A stretch of DNA of 64,000 nt from contig NZ_JAHEVJ010000010.1 of assembly GCF_018599245.1 (NCBI RefSeq), positions 62,001 to 126,000 of the forward strand, given 5' to 3'. The stretch is from Aliiroseovarius lamellibrachiae (GTDB taxonomy: Bacteria; Pseudomonadota; Alphaproteobacteria; Rhodobacterales; Rhodobacteraceae). A model generated the notes under the pieces. It was not told where the DNA came from. It did no database searches and saw nothing but the letters and a program-made list of their open reading frames with translations. Of the stretch, positions 27,333 through 37,726 are shown one piece after another. Position 1 is the first letter of the stretch. The number at the start of each line of letters is the position of its first letter. The translations under genes were made by a program, and so were the position numbers.

Positions 27333-27635
27333 TTAAGCCACAACTTTAAGATGGCGAGTTTCTTGAAGGGCATTTGACGTATCATGACCGTCATTGACCA
27401 GCAACTTATGCGGATCAATATCGCCGGTGCCTCGATGGCAACTGATCACGCGCGCGATCTCGCGCATGGGGCCCTCGTTTTCCGTGTGAAAGACAATCTG
27501 ATCCCCAGACTCAAACCCATCAATACCTGCTAAAAGCTCTGTATTTCCGGTGATGCACGCCAATGGCCCTTGATCTTCACACCACACCAGCCCCAGCTGC
27601 TTGTCTGATTTGTACCAAAGCACAATACCGTTCAT
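27333..27635 (-). CDS. Divergent cold-shock-domain-like small protein
   Basis: A 100-residue protein that I align by eye with cold-shock proteins: NGIVLWYKSDKQLGLVWCEDQ parallels NGTVKWFNxxKGFGFI, and FESGDQIVFHTENEGPMREIARVIS parallels the last strands. The aromatic RNP residues that contact nucleic acid are altered (KQLGLV instead of KGFGFI). So the fold may be kept but RNA binding lost or changed. A short tail follows. The ATG at 27635 has a GGAG ribosome site; 34 further codons are open upstream. No other function can be claimed. Confidence 0.6.
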   Translation of the reverse strand: MNGIVLWYKSDKQLGLVWCEDQGPLACITGNTELLAGIDGFESGDQIVFHTENEGPMREIARVISCHRGTGDIDPHKLLVNDGHDTSNALQETRHLKVVA

Positions 27636-27741
27636 GGTATACTCCATTCCTACGGGAATAATTCTATTCACAGGTGAAACGCGCATCCAGCAGATAAGTG
27701 GCCCAGAACTGTGCGCAATTGGCGTCACCCCCTCCAAAAAC

Positions 27742-27759
27742 TGACGCGCTTACGCGTCA
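27742..27759 (-). other. Hairpin upstream of the CSD-like gene
   Basis: A perfect 7-bp stem TGACGCG-CTTA-CGCGTCA, followed on the minus strand by five T residues. Terminator-like and located 107 bases before the CSD-like gene start; may terminate a short upstream RNA or act in the leader. Confidence 0.45.
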
Positions 27760-27880
27760 CTTTCCATAAGATATCACATTTCACTTGCCATAACTTACGC
27801 TAGGTCAAGTTTTGCAAAATAATTTCGCCACAATATCGAAAACAATGATGGCACCGCTTTCATCACCACAAAAGCATTGC

Positions 27881-27909
27881 CAAAAAAGAAAGGGTGCCCG
27901 AAGGCACCC
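27881..27909 (-). terminator. Terminator downstream of nrdJ
   Basis: GGGTGCC (27892-27898), loop CGAA, GGCACCC (27903-27909): a perfect 7-bp stem with a stable tetraloop (TTCG on the minus strand), followed on that strand by TTTCTTTTTT. It lies 177 bases after the nrdJ stop. Confidence 0.75.
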
Positions 27910-28085
27910 AGTTTCGCTGATAAGGCTCGTCATTGTACCGCTCAGATTTGTTGCCTGCGGCCTTATCCACGTCAGGGGCGAGCGCACCCGTCCCGTGTTA
28001 AGGTGAGGGGGCAAACCGCCCCACCCTATCTCTGCGACGCCCGCCCCTTGGGACAGAAAGCAGGCGCCGCAAACTGTTTAACCCA

Positions 28086-31000
28086 CTAGGAACAACCAGA
28101 GGTGCCCCCACAGGTATTGCATTTCATGCAGGTGCCATTGCGCACCAGCGTGTAATTTCCGCACTCGCCGCAAGGGTCGCCTTCATACCCTTGCATCTTG
28201 GCTTTCACACGTTCGTCCATCGCGGTGACTGACCCGGTGGCCACCGTGGTTTCAGAAACCGTCACCGTTGCGGTTGCGGTTTCAGGCACCAAGGTGTTCA
28301 GCGCCCCCACAGGGTCCGTTCCGGTCAAAGACGTTTTTTCTTGACCGCCTTGCAACACCACCAATTCTTGTGGAAGACGTTTGCGGAGGTAGCCGGTTGA
28401 GCTGATTTGTTTAAGCACTTCCAATGACTTAGAGGCGGCGCTTTCGCTCATTTCCTGAACATTAGACACGCCTTCTTCTTCACCGCGACCCAGGTCATCA
28501 AAGCTGGCACCGGTTGGCTTTACGTGTGCCAGATCGGTACGATCCAGATAAGACACCGCCAATTCACGGAAGATGTAATCCAAGATCGAAGTGGCGTTTT
28601 TGATCGAGTCATTGCCCTGCACCATGCCCGCAGGCTCAAACTTGGTGAAGGTGAACGCATCAACAAATTCCTCAAGCGGCACACCGTATTGCAGGCCAAC
28701 CGACACCGCGATGGCAAAGTTGTTCATCATCGCACGGAACCCTGCACCCTCTTTGTGCATGTCGATGAAAATCTCACCCAGATTGCCGTCTTCATATTCA
28801 CCAGTGCGAAGGTAAACTTTATGCCCGCCAACGATGGATTTTTGCGTGTATCCTTTACGGCGACCGGGCAGTTTTTCACGCCCGCGCGCAACCTCTTTGA
28901 TCACCACTTTCTCGATGATTTTTTCGGCCAGCGTGATCGCCTTTTCATTGGGCGTGCCGGTGGCAAGGATTTCTTCCGCCTCGTCGTCGTCTTCCACAAG
29001 GGACGCGGCCAATGGTTGTGACAGTTTTGATCCGTCGCGGTACAGCGCATTGGCCTTGATGCCCAATGACCAGCTCAGCTCATAGGCGCTCTGACAATCT
29101 TCGATCGTCGCGTCATTTGGCATGTTGATGGTTTTCGAAATCGCACCCGAAATAAACGACTGCGCGGCCGCCATCATATAGATATGGCTGTCAACACTCA
29201 GGAAACGCTTACCTTTTTTGCCACATGGATTTGCACAGTCGAAAATCGAATAATGCTCTTCCTTCAAATGTGGCGCGCCTTCCAGCGTCATCGTTCCGCA
29301 AACGTGGTCATTTGCGGCCTCAATATCTTGACGGGTAAAGCCAAGATGCGCGAGCAGGCTGAAGCTCGGATCGTTCAGTTTTTCCTGAGGAATCCCCAAG
29401 ACATTGGTGCAAAACTCTTCGCCCAGCGTCCATTGGTTGAACACAAAGCGAATATCAAAAGCCGACGGCAAGGCCGCTTCGATCTTGGCAATCTCGTTCT
29501 GCCCAAATCCGTGTCCGATCAGCGTGGTATGGTTGATCCCCGGCGCATTGCCGATGGTGCCGTGACCCACCGCATAGCTGACAATCTCTTCGATCTGGGC
29601 CGAGCTATAGCCCTGCATTTCCAACGCCGCAGGAACCGAGCGGTTGATGATTTTGAAATACCCGCCACCGGCCAGTTTCTTGAATTTCACCAGCGCGAAA
29701 TCAGGCTCAATCCCCGTGGTGTCACAATCCATCACCAAGCCAATGGTGCCAGTTGGGGCAATCACCGAGACCTGAGCGTTGCGAAAGCCGTGCTTTTCAC
29801 CAAGCAGCATCGCTTCGTCCCAAGCGCCCATCGCCAGATCGACCAGTTTGGCATCGGGACAGTTGGCATGATCAAGTGCAACCGGCTTAATATCCAGTTT
29901 TTCATAGCCTTCGGTGGCGCCATAGGCCGCTGTGCGGTGATTGCGGATCACCTTCAACATGTGCTCTTCGTTGCGCTTATAGCCGTCAAACGCCCCCAAT
30001 TGCCCGGCCATTTCAGCCGAGGTGGCATAGGCCACACCGGTCATAATCGCGGTCAGCGCACCACAAAGCGCACGCCCCTCGTCGCTGTCATAGCTAAAGC
30101 CCATGTTCATCAACAACCCGCCAATATTGGCATAGCCCAGACCCAAGGTGCGGAAGTCATAAGACAGTTGCGCAATTTCCTTTGATGGGAACTGCGCCAT
30201 CATCACCGAAATCTCAAGCGTCACAGTCCACAGGCGGGTGGCGTGCATGTAATCTTCGGCCTGAAAGACACCGTCCTTCAGGAACGTCAGCAGGTTCATG
30301 GACGCCAGGTTACAAGCGGTATCATCCAGAAACATATATTCCGAACACGGGTTTGATCCGCGGATCGCACCATCCTCTGGGCAGGTGTGCCACGCGTTCA
30401 CGGTGTCATGATATTGGATGCCCGGATCGGCACAGGCCCAAGCGGCGTGGCCGATTTGATCCCACAGATCGCGCGCCTTAATGGTCTTGGCGACCGAGCC
30501 ATCGGTGCGGCGGATCAGCTCCCAATCCGCATCGTCCTCAACGGCCTTCAAATAGGCATCAGTCACGCGGACTGAGTTGTTAGAGTTTTGACCAGAAACG
30601 GTGGCATAAGCCTCTGAATCCCAGTCGGTGTCATAGGTTGGAAACTCAATCGCCGCAAAGCCCTGCTTAGCATAATCCAACACGCGCTTCACGTAAGCCT
30701 CTGGAATTGCGACTTTCTTGGCGGCCCGAATTGCACTTTTCAAACCTTCGTTGGCTTTGGGGTCAAACGCGTCTTCCTCTGCCCCGTCCCATGTGCGGAT
30801 CGCAGCAAAAAGATCGTTCAAATGCGCTTCGTGCATCTTGGACCCCGCCACAAGCGAGGCCACTTTCTGCTCTTCTTTGACTTTCCAATTGATGTATTCT
30901 TCGACATCCGGGTGGTCCGCATCAACGATCACCATCTTGGCTGCACGCCGTGTGGTGCCGCCGGATTTAATCGCGCCCGCCGCCCGATCACCGATTTTCA

Positions 31001-31772
31001 AGAAGCCCATCAGGCCCGAGGATTTGCCCCCGCCAGACAGCTTTTCATCCGCAGCACGAAGGCTGGAAAAGTTGGTGCCGGTGCCGGATCCATATTTAAA
31101 CAGGCGCGCCTCGCGCACCCACAGATCCATAATGCCGCCATCCCCCACCAGATCGTCACCGACCGATTGGATGAAACAAGCGTGCGGCTGAGGATGCTCA
31201 TAAGCCGACGCCGATTTGGTCAGCTTTTTGGTGTTGTGGTCGACATAATAATGCCCTTGGCTTGGGCCGTCGATCCCATAGGCCCAATGCAGGCCGGTAT
31301 TGAACCATTGCGGGCTGTTGGGCGCCGCGCGCTGGCTGGCCAGCATGTTACGCATTTCGTCGTAATAGGCGCTGGCGTCCTCTTCGGTTGAGAAATAGCC
31401 GCCTTTCCAACCCCAATAGGCCCATGCGCCCGCCAAACGGTCAAACACTTGCTTGGCCGACGTTTCGCCGCCGAAACGATCCTCTTCGGGCAATTTTGCC
31501 AATGCTTTTTCATCAGGAACTGAGCGCCACAGAAACTCTGGCACATCTTTTTCTTTGACCCGCTTCATCGCTGCGGGCACGCCAGCTTTGCGGAAGTATT
31601 TTTGTGCGATCACATCTGAGGCGACCTGGCTCCAGCTTGACGGCACTTCACATTCGTCCAGCTTAAACACGATGGTTCCGTCCGGGTTCCGAATCTCTGA
31701 CGAGGTGTGGATGAAGTCCAAATCTGCGTAGGCGCCTGCCCCGGCCCGTGTGAATTTGCGCTCGATCTTCAT
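28086..31772 (-). CDS. nrdJ: Class II (adenosylcobalamin-dependent) ribonucleotide reductase
   Basis: Makes deoxyribonucleotides with a B12-derived radical, so works with or without oxygen. The 1228-residue product has [15 protein letters not shown], the core [21 protein letters not shown] with the class II N-x-C-x-E residues, the [30 protein letters not shown] loop, and a C-terminal zinc-ribbon-like [23 protein letters not shown]. The length matches the large alphaproteobacterial NrdJ/Z type. The ATG before [10 protein letters not shown] is chosen; 20 open codons upstream lack family resemblance. An NrdR-type box lies 185 bases upstream. B12 need ties it to the cob genes in this window. Confidence 0.95.
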   Translation of the reverse strand: MKIERKFTRAGAGAYADLDFIHTSSEIRNPDGTIVFKLDECEVPSSWSQVASDVIAQKYFRKAGVPAAMKRVKEKDVPEFLWRSVPDEKALAKLPEEDRFGGETSAKQVFDRLAGAWAYWGWKGGYFSTEEDASAYYDEMRNMLASQRAAPNSPQWFNTGLHWAYGIDGPSQGHYYVDHNTKKLTKSASAYEHPQPHACFIQSVGDDLVGDGGIMDLWVREARLFKYGSGTGTNFSSLRAADEKLSGGGKSSGLMGFLKIGDRAAGAIKSGGTTRRAAKMVIVDADHPDVEEYINWKVKEEQKVASLVAGSKMHEAHLNDLFAAIRTWDGAEEDAFDPKANEGLKSAIRAAKKVAIPEAYVKRVLDYAKQGFAAIEFPTYDTDWDSEAYATVSGQNSNNSVRVTDAYLKAVEDDADWELIRRTDGSVAKTIKARDLWDQIGHAAWACADPGIQYHDTVNAWHTCPEDGAIRGSNPCSEYMFLDDTACNLASMNLLTFLKDGVFQAEDYMHATRLWTVTLEISVMMAQFPSKEIAQLSYDFRTLGLGYANIGGLLMNMGFSYDSDEGRALCGALTAIMTGVAYATSAEMAGQLGAFDGYKRNEEHMLKVIRNHRTAAYGATEGYEKLDIKPVALDHANCPDAKLVDLAMGAWDEAMLLGEKHGFRNAQVSVIAPTGTIGLVMDCDTTGIEPDFALVKFKKLAGGGYFKIINRSVPAALEMQGYSSAQIEEIVSYAVGHGTIGNAPGINHTTLIGHGFGQNEIAKIEAALPSAFDIRFVFNQWTLGEEFCTNVLGIPQEKLNDPSFSLLAHLGFTRQDIEAANDHVCGTMTLEGAPHLKEEHYSIFDCANPCGKKGKRFLSVDSHIYMMAAAQSFISGAISKTINMPNDATIEDCQSAYELSWSLGIKANALYRDGSKLSQPLAASLVEDDDEAEEILATGTPNEKAITLAEKIIEKVVIKEVARGREKLPGRRKGYTQKSIVGGHKVYLRTGEYEDGNLGEIFIDMHKEGAGFRAMMNNFAIAVSVGLQYGVPLEEFVDAFTFTKFEPAGMVQGNDSIKNATSILDYIFRELAVSYLDRTDLAHVKPTGASFDDLGRGEEEGVSNVQEMSESAASKSLEVLKQISSTGYLRKRLPQELVVLQGGQEKTSLTGTDPVGALNTLVPETATATVTVSETTVATGSVTAMDERVKAKMQGYEGDPCGECGNYTLVRNGTCMKCNTCGGTSGCS

Positions 31773-31956
31773 TGTGCCCGATCCATCCTCATATCTATTC
31801 GGCAGATCCTGAACGAACCCAACCTGTCCCAAAATTCATGCATGATCCATTATCGTCTCGGGACAGCGCACAACTCTCCGGTGGCCACGACAAAAGTCGT
31901 CCGGCTGTGACCCAAAAAAGGGTAACAAAGTGCTGTGCTCTCCCGCGTGACCTTCC

Positions 31957-31972
31957 CCACTATATGTAGTGG
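31957..31972. promoter_or_regulatory. NrdR box upstream of nrdJ
   Basis: CCACTATATGTAGTGG resembles the NrdR consensus (ACACWATATATWGTGT) and is nearly symmetric. NrdR represses ribonucleotide reductase genes when dATP is high. The box covers a likely -10 (TATAGT on the minus strand). A second box at the usual one-to-three-turn distance is not evident. Confidence 0.7.
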
Positions 31973-32441
31973 TCGCCATGATCAGCACCCACAAACTGAC
32001 GTATTGACCCACAATCGGTCAACGCATTTTTCCAATCTATCCACAACTCTTTTTCGTTGACCTAATCCAAGGATTTTGCGCGGGGCGATTAACCAATCGA
32101 TTCCATAAAGTACCACCTATACGTGTAGCCTTATTTTACTAGCGTCTCGGCAGACTTACGCCAAAACCCTAACAAAAAAGGTGAAAGTCGGCATGTAAGA
32201 TGGCTAGTCCGCTCGGCTGTGGACAACATTGTGTATGAATAGGATTTGTGACCCGCAGAACACGTTCATACAGATTAACATCTGTTCATACCCTGACATC
32301 ACCAAGAGAATCTCTAATCGAAAGATTGAGCTTCACAAGATCTAGGGGCTGCCCCGTCTGCTCAACGCGCAATTGGAGTTCACCCAAGAGTGCAAAACCA
32401 AACGGTCGCAAACGATGATAAATCGGCAGTAAAGAGGAAGA
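31973..32441. other. Long untranslated region between nrdJ promoter and tRNA-Pro
   Basis: No credible gene on either strand. It holds two DnaA-box-like 9-mers, CTATCCACA (32037-32045) and TGTGGACAA (32218-32226, reverse of TTGTCCACA), each one base off the TTATCCACA consensus. It also has GTTCATAC twice, 20 bases apart (32264-32271 and 32284-32291), and an inverted TATGAA (32234-32239). The stretch is A/T-rich. Roles in replication control or as an nrdJ upstream activating region are both possible, neither proved. Confidence 0.5.
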
Positions 32442-32518
32442 TGGTCGGGACGGCAAGATTCGAACTTGCGACCTACGGTACCCAAAACCGTCGCGCTACC
32501 AGGCTGCGCTACGCCCCG
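32442..32518 (-). tRNA. tRNA-Pro (anticodon UGG)
   Basis: A full cloverleaf: acceptor CGGGGCG pairs with CGTCCCG (one G-U), D arm with GCCTGGTAGCGC, anticodon stem ACGGT/ACCGT around loop TTTGGGT giving anticodon TGG, and TTCGAAT in the T loop. The CCA end is encoded. Reads proline CCN codons. It lies alone on the minus strand between DUF192 and nrdJ. Confidence 0.97.
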
Positions 32519-32603
32519 ACTGAGGAGACTGATAACGATGTCTTTCGGGGGATGAAACCCCAAAATGCACTCCAAATGCAATTTCTCGTCACAAGAAGAA
32601 TAA

Positions 32604-33095
32604 TCAGTTCTCGTCACACGGCCAAAGGGCCACGCGCTGCTTAATAAATGGGGATTTTAACTGACTTCCCACGGTGATTCCGATCTTTTCTGCCAAACCA
32701 CCGTTTAGCTCGAGCACGTAACGCACGCCTTTTCCGCCACTCACCGGCGTCAAATCACCGGGTTGCGCGTTTTTATGAATAAAAGCGACTCGCCCATCCG
32801 TGGTCAGAAACAACATGTCCAAAGGAATCAGTGTGTTCTTCATCCAGAATGCCGGTTCATGGGCAAAAGGGTAGACAAACAGCATCCCCTGCCCCAAGGG
32901 CATTTCTGTTCGCCCCATCAGACCTTTGGCACGGTCGCGATGGGTTTGGGCCACTTCAACCGTAAACCCGGCCTGCCCCCATGCCCCGCGCAGATCCACG
33001 CGCTCTTCCCGACAGGCCGCATTGGCCGCAGTGACAGAAAAGCTGGTCAGCACTGACAGAACTGAGAAAAAGGCAGCGTATTTGAAGACCTGCAT
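32604..33095 (-). CDS. DUF192 exported protein
   Basis: A 163-residue protein with a signal peptide (VFKYAAFFSVLSVLTSFSVTAANA, cleaved near residue 25) and one DUF192 domain: VEVAQTHRDRAKGLMGRTEMPLGQGMLFVYP, FWMKNTLIPLDMLFL, and a final GITVGSQL. The family is widespread in the periplasm with no settled function. The ATG at 33095 has a G-rich ribosome site; a GTG one codon earlier is possible. The frame upstream runs over the cold-shock gene and is not used. Confidence 0.88.
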   Translation of the reverse strand: MQVFKYAAFFSVLSVLTSFSVTAANAACREERVDLRGAWGQAGFTVEVAQTHRDRAKGLMGRTEMPLGQGMLFVYPFAHEPAFWMKNTLIPLDMLFLTTDGRVAFIHKNAQPGDLTPVSGGKGVRYVLELNGGLAEKIGITVGSQLKSPFIKQRVALWPCDEN

Positions 33096-33169
33096 CACGA
33101 GCCCCCTTTGGGTAGGATGTCCGGTAGGGTTCCCTTGGCAGCCATTCTGCGCGAGCTTACCGAACGGGT

Positions 33170-33709
33170 TTATCCAACTTCGTTCACGGCACTGTCCCAG
33201 GCGGACACAACCAGCGCCAGCTTGCCACGTTTCCCTTGGATTGTGCGCAAGCAAATTGCCTCACCGGGCTGAAGATCTGCCAAACCGGAGCGGCGCAGCA
33301 CCTCGATGTGAATGAATACATCCTCGTCAGAGCCAAAGATATTGGCAAAACCAAAGCCCTTGCCTTTGTCGAACCACTTCACCCGTGCCGGGACAACCGG
33401 GCCTGCATTCTCCAAATCAAACTCTTCGGATTGTTCTTCGGCAAGGCCTAAGATTTCGGTGGTTTCGGGGGGTGTAATGGCACGTACGGCCACAGCCTGT
33501 CGTCCGCGCTGGGTGTCTTGCACCTCAATTTCAATTCCAGCCCCATCCGCGACGGAGCTTTGGCCGAAATTCCGCAACACATTTGCATGAAGCAGGATAT
33601 CTGCGCCGCCTTCATCCGCAATTACGAAACCAAATCCCTTGGTGGGATCAAACCATTTTACATGTCCGTGCAGAATCGTGGTGTCCTGCGCCTCAGACTC
33701 TAACGTCAT
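33170..33709 (-). CDS. Double cold-shock-domain protein
   Basis: A 179-residue protein with two CSDs joined by an acidic linker. Domain 1 (about 15-78) has HVKWFDPTKGFGFVIADEGGADILLHANVL; domain 2 (about 107-170) has RVKWFDKGKGFGFANIFGSDEDVFIHIEVLRRSG. Both retain the RNP1 aromatic residues KGFGF, so single-strand nucleic acid binding is likely. The two-domain form is typical of Rhodobacterales and related alphaproteobacteria. The DUF192 gene follows 74 bases later on the same strand. Confidence 0.92.
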   Translation of the reverse strand: MTLESEAQDTTILHGHVKWFDPTKGFGFVIADEGGADILLHANVLRNFGQSSVADGAGIEIEVQDTQRGRQAVAVRAITPPETTEILGLAEEQSEEFDLENAGPVVPARVKWFDKGKGFGFANIFGSDEDVFIHIEVLRRSGLADLQPGEAICLRTIQGKRGKLALVVSAWDSAVNEVG

Positions 33710-33845
33710 CTGGTCACCCTATAAGTTCACATCCCCATATATAGTAGTGAAACAAATGAGGCGACCTCGCAAGCCAAAACTACCTGTACTTTTAGGCAGG
33801 TTCAAAGGGGTAAACCCGCAGAATTAACGCAGAATTTCGCTTTTT

Positions 33846-34451
33846 TTATGGATTAAGTCGCGAAATGCACCAATCGGAATTACACGTCTCGCGAATCCAG
33901 CGAAACCGATCATGCAACCTAAAGGCGCCATCCGCCCAGAACTCGATTTCCGTTGGGTGAATTCGGTATCCCCCCCAAAAATCCGGGCGCGACGGCGATG
34001 TGCCATGCGTCGCCGTCACGCGCGCAACCTCTGCCATCAAGCTGTTGCGCGACTTGAGTGGTTGACTTTGATGTGACGCCCAGGCGCCCAAACGGCTTTT
34101 GAGCGAACGAGACTGGTAATAGGCGTCAGCCTGCGCCCCCTCTTCTCGGGTCACGGTCCCACGCACGCGAATTTGGCGGCGCAGAGATTTCCAATGCATC
34201 ACAAATGCAGCTTTGCCTGCCTGATCAATTTCCTGCGCTTTGGCAGAGCCGTAGTTGGTGTAAAACACAAAGGCGTCGTCTTCGATGTCTTTCAAAAGCA
34301 CCATTCGCGCGTTTGGCATTCCATCCTTGTCGACCGTGGACAGGGCAATGGCATTGGGGTCATTGGGTTCTGCGGCTTCCGCCTCAGCCAGCCAGCTGCG
34401 CGCCAAAGCGAATGGGTCATCGCCCGCGAAAATTCCACCACGTTCCGACAT
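33846..34451 (-). CDS. pdxH: Pyridoxamine/pyridoxine 5'-phosphate oxidase
   Basis: FMN-dependent last step of pyridoxal 5'-phosphate synthesis and salvage. The 201-residue protein has [47 protein letters not shown] (seen as [20 protein letters not shown]) and the C-terminal [20 protein letters not shown], all PdxH marks, with the Arg-His pair near the end that binds substrate phosphate. It diverges from fabI with 166 bases between. Confidence 0.93.
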   Translation of the reverse strand: MSERGGIFAGDDPFALARSWLAEAEAAEPNDPNAIALSTVDKDGMPNARMVLLKDIEDDAFVFYTNYGSAKAQEIDQAGKAAFVMHWKSLRRQIRVRGTVTREEGAQADAYYQSRSLKSRLGAWASHQSQPLKSRNSLMAEVARVTATHGTSPSRPDFWGGYRIHPTEIEFWADGAFRLHDRFRWIRETCNSDWCISRLNP

Positions 34452-34617
34452 TGTCCGTCCCTTTTCTCATTTTCACCCATAAAAGGCGCCACCTGCGCAG
34501 CCCGGCTTTTTGTTGCACCATTCTGCCGAATGCTCCAGTTTAAAGAGCGAGGCTTGTGGAAGCTGGGGCAATCGCATAAACGGGCTTAAACCAGAAATGT
34601 GGGACGGGGAACAGAGA

Positions 34618-35436
34618 ATGTCGACCGGTTTGATGAACGGAAAACGCGGCCTGATTATGGGGCTCGCAAATGACAAATCCATCGCGTGGGGGATTGCAAA
34701 AGCCTGTGCGGAACAAGGCGCGGAACTCGCGTTTTCATATCAGGGCGATGCGTTGAAAAAACGCGTTGATCCGCTGGCTGCACAGCTTGGGTCTGAGATT
34801 GTGGAACCTTGTGATGTGTCGGATGAGGCGTCAATTGATGCTTTATTCACCACGCTGGAAGCCAAGTGGGGCAAGCTTGATTTTATCGTGCATGCCATTG
34901 GTTTTTCTGACAAAAATGAGCTTCGTGGGCGGTATGTTGACACCAGCCCTGAAAATTTCCGCATGACCATGGACATCTCGGTTTACAGCTTTACCGCTGT
35001 TGCACGCCGGGCTGCGGCCATGATGCCCGATGGCGGATCCCTTCTGACGCTGACCTATTACGGTGCCGAACAAGTGATGCCGCATTACAATGTGATGGGG
35101 GTCGCCAAAGCCGCCCTTGAAGCATCTGTGCGTTACATGGCCGAGGATCTTGGCAAAGATGGCATCCGCGTCAATTCAATCTCTGCTGGTCCGATTAAGA
35201 CATTGGCCGCATCGGGCATTGGTGATTTCCGCTACATCCTGAAATGGAACGAGTTGAATTCGCCCCTTCGCCGCAACGTCACCATCCAAGACGTCGGCAA
35301 ATCCGCGCTTTACCTGCTGTCGGATCTGGGATCCGGCGTGACCGGTGAAACACACCACGTTGATGCGGGCTATCATGTCGTTGGTATGAAAGCGGTTGAT
35401 GCGCCTGATATCGATGTTTCTGCGGGAAGGAAATAA
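34618..35436 (+). CDS. fabI: Enoyl-ACP reductase (NADH)
   Basis: Reduces the double bond in each round of fatty acid synthesis. The 272-residue SDR protein has the FabI nucleotide site [13 protein letters not shown] and the catalytic pair in [23 protein letters not shown] (Tyr-x6-Lys spacing), then [14 protein letters not shown]. It lacks the GxxxGxG of ordinary SDRs, as FabI does. The start ATG before [10 protein letters not shown] is chosen over a frame open 36 codons further. It is followed 2 bases later by the gpt gene. Confidence 0.95.
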   Translation: MSTGLMNGKRGLIMGLANDKSIAWGIAKACAEQGAELAFSYQGDALKKRVDPLAAQLGSEIVEPCDVSDEASIDALFTTLEAKWGKLDFIVHAIGFSDKNELRGRYVDTSPENFRMTMDISVYSFTAVARRAAAMMPDGGSLLTLTYYGAEQVMPHYNVMGVAKAALEASVRYMAEDLGKDGIRVNSISAGPIKTLAASGIGDFRYILKWNELNSPLRRNVTIQDVGKSALYLLSDLGSGVTGETHHVDAGYHVVGMKAVDAPDIDVSAGRK

Positions 35437-35438
35437 CA

Positions 35439-35960
35439 ATGAGTGATCACCGCCTGCCCCACGAAAAAGGCTTCCATATCAGTTGGGATCAAATCCACCG
35501 CGACAGTCGCGCGCTTGCTTGGCGCCTAGATGGCCAAGGCCCCGATGATGGGGCTTGGCGCGCTGTTGTGGCGATCACCCGTGGCGGCATGGCCCCTGCG
35601 ATGATCGTCAGCCGCGAGCTGGACATTCGCACCGTTGATACCATCAGCGTGAAATCCTACCACGCAGGCGGCGGCAAAGCCGATGAACAGCGTGAGGCAG
35701 AGGTGTTGAAATCCCCGGACGCCGAGCTGATGGGCGACGGCACTGGCATCCTGATCGTTGATGATCTCGTTGACAGTGGCAAAACCCTTGAGCTTGTGCG
35801 CGAGCTTTATCCAAACGCTCATTTCGCCACGGTCTATGCCAAGCCAAAGGGCCGACCAATGGTCGACACCTTCATCACCGAAGTCAGCCAAGACACCTGG
35901 ATTTTCTTTCCATGGGATATGGCGCTGCAATATGTGGAACCCTATCGCGGCACCGACTAA
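35439..35960 (+). CDS. gpt: Xanthine-guanine phosphoribosyltransferase
   Basis: Salvages xanthine and guanine to nucleotides with PRPP. The 173-residue protein has the type I PRTase signature [17 protein letters not shown], an early [23 protein letters not shown] loop, and ends with [17 protein letters not shown], matching Gpt. It lies 2 bases after fabI, giving a tight two-gene unit, and is ended by a strong bidirectional terminator. Confidence 0.93.
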   Translation: MSDHRLPHEKGFHISWDQIHRDSRALAWRLDGQGPDDGAWRAVVAITRGGMAPAMIVSRELDIRTVDTISVKSYHAGGGKADEQREAEVLKSPDAELMGDGTGILIVDDLVDSGKTLELVRELYPNAHFATVYAKPKGRPMVDTFITEVSQDTWIFFPWDMALQYVEPYRGTD

Positions 35961-35996
35961 ATCGGCGTTCGAACCTATGATGAGACAAAATACAAA

Positions 35997-36024
35997 AAGC
36001 CCGGTCGATTTGACCGGGCTTTTT
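35997..36024. terminator. Bidirectional terminator between gpt and DUF4167 gene
   Basis: AAGCCCGGTC (35997-36006) pairs with GACCGGGCTT (36012-36021), a perfect 10-bp stem, with A residues on one side and T residues on the other. It serves both convergent genes. Confidence 0.9.
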
Positions 36025-36050
36025 AATGTCTTTTAACGGACGAAACGAGC

Positions 36051-36632
36051 TTACTCAGCTTTATCCACTTCAACCGGAGCAGCGGGCGCCGGTTGAACCG
36101 GGGCGACATCAGGTTGTGCTGCCTCTACCTTACGAGGCTTGCGAGGCCGTGGCGCGCGCTTTTTCGGTTTGCTTTCAGGCGTTTCCACAAGACCACTATC
36201 CGGCTCGCTGATCACATCAGGTTGCTCGGTGGGAATATTCGGCGCCGCAGGCTCCACAGGCGCATCAACAACATCGGGTTGTTTACGCTCGCGATCATCT
36301 CTTTCACGCTGCTGCTGTTGTTGTTGCTGACGCTCGCGGTTCTGCTGTTCCGCCTGCACGCGGCGCGCGTCGACTTCACGCTGCGCCTCGCCCAACAAAC
36401 GGGTGTAATGCTCAGAATGCTGCTGAAAATTCTCGGCCGCCACGCGGTCATTCGACAAAAACGCATCTCGCGCAAGCTGAGTATATTTTTCAATGATTTG
36501 CTGAGGGGTGCCACGCACCTTGCCCTCGGGCCCAGAGCTGTCAAACACCCGGTTGATAATATTTCCCGGGTTGTTGTTATTGTTCCGGTTACGGTTCGAT
36601 TTATTACGCGAACGGGACTTCGTAGATCTCAT
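36051..36632 (-). CDS. DUF4167 protein
   Basis: A 193-residue protein. It starts with a basic, Asn-rich tract (MRSTKSRSRNKSNRNRNNNNNPGN), then the conserved core INRVFDSSGPEGKVRGTPQQIIEKYTQLARDAFLSNDRVAAENFQQHSEHYTRLL, which defines DUF4167. A Gln-rich coiled stretch (about 96-106) and a Pro/Glu-rich tail follow. Function is unknown; the basic and Gln-rich ends suggest nucleic-acid or condensate contacts. The ATG at 36632 is chosen because upstream residues are unlike the family. Confidence 0.88.
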   Translation of the reverse strand: MRSTKSRSRNKSNRNRNNNNNPGNIINRVFDSSGPEGKVRGTPQQIIEKYTQLARDAFLSNDRVAAENFQQHSEHYTRLLGEAQREVDARRVQAEQQNRERQQQQQQQRERDDRERKQPDVVDAPVEPAAPNIPTEQPDVISEPDSGLVETPESKPKKRAPRPRKPRKVEAAQPDVAPVQPAPAAPVEVDKAE

Positions 36633-36892
36633 AAGCTTTTGCTTCCAGCCTTGGCTTGTGCCTGTGACCCAAACAGGGCCTGACGTTTTTGATCGAACGG
36701 GGCGCTGTCGCGCATCCTGCGGTCCGATTTGTGGGCTTAACACCGGCGCATGTCCGACTGGACTGTTGCTTCCGACCCCTCTTTCGTAACCATCAGATCT
36801 GAATGAAACAAGCCCAAAGTGCGCAACATACAGGGATATTTGCGGGAATCTGCCTGAATCGGCTGCATTTGGCGCGAAGTCAGCGAATTGCG

Positions 36893-37726
36893 TTACGCCA
36901 AGTCACCGCAAACGATACGGTCGCGGCCGTCCATATCCTGCCCCACCCGAACCATTTCAAACCCAGCCGCACGAAACATCTCAGCCACGGCCGGCCCCTG
37001 GCTGGGACCAATTTCAACAATCAACCGGCCATTTGTGTTCAGGTGGTCGGGCGCTTGGCGCGTGAGAATGCGGTAAGGTTCCAACCCGTCCCCCCCCGGC
37101 GTAAGCGCAAGATGGGGTTCCCACAGCAACACATCTTGCGACAGGCCCGTCATTTCATCCGCCGCAATATACGGTGGGTTTGAGACAATCAGATCAAAGC
37201 GCCCCTGCACCGGTCCAAACCAACTGCCCGATACAAACTCAGCACGCGCATCAAGGTCCAATGCCGTGCGGTTTCGCGTTGCAACACGCAACGCCGCGTC
37301 TGACAAATCTGCGCCAATTCCCGTGGCGTCACTTCGCTCCGCCAGCAAGGAAAGCAAAATACAGCCCGAGCCAGTTCCCAAATCCAAAACCGTTTCAAAT
37401 GGATGTTTAAGCGCCTCAGCCACAAGCTCTTCCGTCTCTGGTCGTGGGTCAAGAACATCACCCGTCACACTAAAAGATCGGCCATAGAACAATCGCTTAC
37501 CAATGATTTGCGCAACGGGCTGACGCGCCATTCGAGCAGCGATCGCCGCATCAAATTCCGCTTCCTGATCAGCCGTCACCGCGTCCGCTAAAACCAAGGT
37601 CAAACGATCCCGCGGGATGCCCAGCACATGGGCCAACAGCACCCGTGCGTCCTGTGCAGCCCCGTCAATACCGCCCGCCGTCAAATGGCGCACGCCCGAA
37701 ACCAACAGCCCTTGCGCCGTGGTCAT
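36893..37726 (-). CDS. prmC: Release factor glutamine methyltransferase
   Basis: Methylates the Gln of the GGQ motif in RF1 and RF2, raising termination efficiency. The 277-residue protein has the SAM motif [18 protein letters not shown] and the active-site NPPY (in IVSNPPYI), plus an N-terminal helical domain. It overlaps prfA by 4 bases, the usual prfA-prmC operon; both its substrates RF1 and RF2 are coded in this window. The 260 bases beyond its stop, up to the DUF4167 start, show no feature I can name. Confidence 0.95.
   Translation of the reverse strand: MTTAQGLLVSGVRHLTAGGIDGAAQDARVLLAHVLGIPRDRLTLVLADAVTADQEAEFDAAIAARMARQPVAQIIGKRLFYGRSFSVTGDVLDPRPETEELVAEALKHPFETVLDLGTGSGCILLSLLAERSDATGIGADLSDAALRVATRNRTALDLDARAEFVSGSWFGPVQGRFDLIVSNPPYIAADEMTGLSQDVLLWEPHLALTPGGDGLEPYRILTRQAPDHLNTNGRLIVEIGPSQGPAVAEMFRAAGFEMVRVGQDMDGRDRIVCGDLA

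Larger units (their letters stand above)
27636..28085. other. 450-base intergenic region between CSD-like gene and nrdJ
   Basis: No protein frame with a plausible ribosome site or family match was seen. It contains two minus-strand terminator-like hairpins (27742-27759, and 27892-27909 with its T-run). The 132 bases between these hairpins are A/T-rich and may include the promoter of the CSD-like gene. Confidence 0.6.

Noticed and set aside
29184-30185. 333-residue open frame antisense to nrdJ
   Set aside because: Lies within the conserved NrdJ core; basic, repeat-free composition typical of a shadow frame in a G/C-rich gene.
31973-32341. Chromosomal replication origin
   Set aside because: Only two imperfect DnaA boxes, no dnaA, hemE, parAB or other usual oriC neighbours.
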